Positions 62,601 through 64,000 of a stretch of DNA of 64,000 nt are shown here, one piece after another. Every line of letters begins with the position of its first letter. Position 1 is the stretch's first letter. Source of the DNA: Ascaris suum (taxonomy: Eukaryota > Nematoda > Chromadorea > Rhabditida > Ascarididae); the NCBI GenBank assembly GCA_013433145.1, contig CM024183.1:2508501-2572500 (forward strand), in the 5' to 3' direction. The notes below the pieces were generated by a model that was not told where the DNA came from, ran no database searches, and saw only the letters and a program-made list of their open reading frames with translations. The translations under genes and the position numbers were made by a program.

Positions 62601-64000
62601 TCTCTAACGATAAAAGGAAGGCTGCGATCTGTCAATTTCACCGGCTTCCTGAAAACTTGCAGTCCCAATGACAAATCTTTTTTTCTTTTCTCCGAGTTCA
62701 GGATTCAATAAATGCACGTGCACTTGAAGAGTACCATGATGTGGCAAGGAGCCAACGTCCGTCAGCCATCATACAATGGAAGTAGGTGCAGACCGAAAGA
62801 AAGCTGATCGTAAAACGTTGAAATATTCAACAAGATTCTCTCGCTTCCATGGGAACAATAGCATCGCCCCCTCGGAAATCCTCTAGCTTTTCATAAAGGT
62901 AGTTATATACCTTATGTCTTTCCACGAAAACGATGCATCGCCGACGATGAAAGGGATTTGTAAGTTTGCAGTTTGCAAGAATGAGCGCAATTTCAATGCT
63001 TCGGACGGAATTTCTCTTTCCACTCGCTCTGCACTCCGCTTATTTTTCTCGCATTCTGTCGTCCTCAACTTCTACAATACTCGTTTCTTTAAAAAACCGC
63101 AAAATCATCCCTTCGAAAAAATTTAACGTTCCAGTATATCGAGCCATCTCCTGACTTTTCTCAAGCAATTGCCCACCGAAAACCTCAGGCCATCTGTTTC
63201 CACAGTCTGAGAATTAGTAGCTGCATTTTCCTTTCCTTTCCTGCCCACAACAGTAGGATTGCATAAAATTCACTGGAATCGCTGTTGACCCAGAGTGCAG
63301 TAGGATCCATGGATGACCAGACGATGTCGACGTAAAGTTCACAGAACCAATATTATTTTTGTCTTTTCCTAAAAGACTGGTGCTGAACATATTGAATTGG
63401 TCTCAGGTATAACCCGATGGAGCATGAGACACATGATTAGCATAAATTTGCCGCTGGAAGTCGTCCTATTCATTTCAACAGCTTTGGCGCGACGCTGAAA
63501 GCCAACGTTGCCAGCTTCCACAGCAAGTCTCCCCTGCAGTGGTGCACTGGTGGAACGATTTCGAGAAACCCCATCTAATCTGCGAAGCGTTAGTTTGAAG
63601 GTGTGCTCGTAGAACAAAATAATGACCGGAATTCTGACAACGAAGGAGTCCCCGAACATGTCGTATTACTCATACCGATGACCACACAATGGCGAAGAAC
63701 TCTGATATATCGTTACTTCCAAACAGTACATATTACTGACTTCTGTTCTTTGAGATATTCAGAAGCGCCTATAGACATGAAGGCATGCACACGATATGAG
63801 CGCGCATTTATCACACGCGACACGCAGTCAACTCTTCCATGTCTCAAACTGACCGCTTTCACTGGTGAATGAAGGCAATTCCAAAACGAGCAGATAAACC
63901 AATTACACTTTTCCAGATCAGCTTAAATAGCTAATTGTGAACGTAAAACTCCGAAGAATGAAGAAAAGCATTGCACGGTGCACAAGACCATAAGATGGAT
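59688..64000 (-). CDS. F-box-family paralogue with Asp/Tyr-rich tail, gene B (5' end missing)
   Basis: Same family as gene A. Supported exons: 62648-62534, 61189-61073, 60533-60458, 60400-60293 and 59915-59688 (TAA 59690-59688). Likely exons: one ending at 62911 and one at 62252-62125. Exon 62648-62534 is 115 nt, begins with one base of a split codon and encodes KPVKLTDRSLPFIVREGL, matching KPVLLTDRSLPFIVREGL in gene A's 115-nt exon of the same phase. The exon ending at 62911 leaves two codon bases, which fit. Exons 60533 and 60400 give GDILGSGDSFSASE and KFEFTQLTGGMVEYGF, of unknown fold. The last exon starts RMNELRSQY, parallel to HMNELRRLF in gene A, and ends in a tail rich in D, Y, E and G (DYWDDYDGEYYDEVDDVDYE). 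No F-box exon is seen before the window end, so the start is probably beyond 64000. The exon chain between 61.1 and 62.5 kb is unresolved. Confidence 0.62.

Noticed and set aside
1..64000. CRISPR arrays, bacterial operons, rRNA or tRNA genes
   Set aside because: None seen. The only regular array is the four-copy 28-bp head-to-tail repeat at 55569, which has no spacers. A covariance-model tRNA search could not be run.

Overview
The window reads as nuclear DNA of a nematode, probably of the Caenorhabditis/strongylid side of the phylum. The grounds are gene content, many short exons in long AT-rich introns with T-rich..AG acceptors, pyrimidine-rich AG sites just upstream of start codons that look like spliced-leader acceptors, and an expanded F-box family. 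There is no bacterial operon structure, CRISPR array or recognisable rRNA/tRNA gene. Long G or C homopolymers are scattered through introns and spacers. All gene models were built by hand from splice signals, codon phase and remembered family similarity; no search was run.

Left part, plus strand. A small RRM protein of RBM7/SF3B4 type (506-2468, four exons, complete) is followed by about 6 kb with nothing recognised, then an Old Yellow Enzyme-family NADH:flavin oxidoreductase (8767-17948; ten exons supported, first exon and one internal segment not found).

Centre, minus strand. A SCAP orthologue (C. elegans scp-1 type) covers 40251 down to 19417 in 26 exons and is tail-to-tail with the oxidoreductase gene. 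The model has TM1, luminal loop 1, the sterol-sensing domain, TM7, luminal loop 7, TM8 and a WD40 propeller, about 1,136 residues. All junction phases agree, but one exon of the sterol-sensing domain has an apparent one-base frameshift.

Right part, minus strand. Two related genes lie in tandem. Gene A (54754 to 45012) starts with an F-box, continues with leucine-rich-repeat-like exons and ends in an acidic tail. Gene B (from beyond 62911, probably past the window end, to 59688) shares a 115-nt exon of the same phase and the same kind of final exon. Between SCAP and gene A is a decayed non-LTR retrotransposon RT fragment (about 42047-42800). Between genes A and B are a four-copy 28-bp tandem repeat and one orphan exon candidate.

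Functional picture: SCAP escorts SREBP and so controls lipid synthesis; the flavin oxidoreductase is a redox enzyme; the RRM protein is probably involved in nuclear RNA processing; the F-box proteins are probable SCF substrate adaptors. Nothing shows that these genes act together; they look like ordinary chromosomal neighbours. The best novelty candidates are the F-box/LRR/acidic-tail pair, the changed COPII signal in SCAP and the changed active-site motif in the oxidoreductase.
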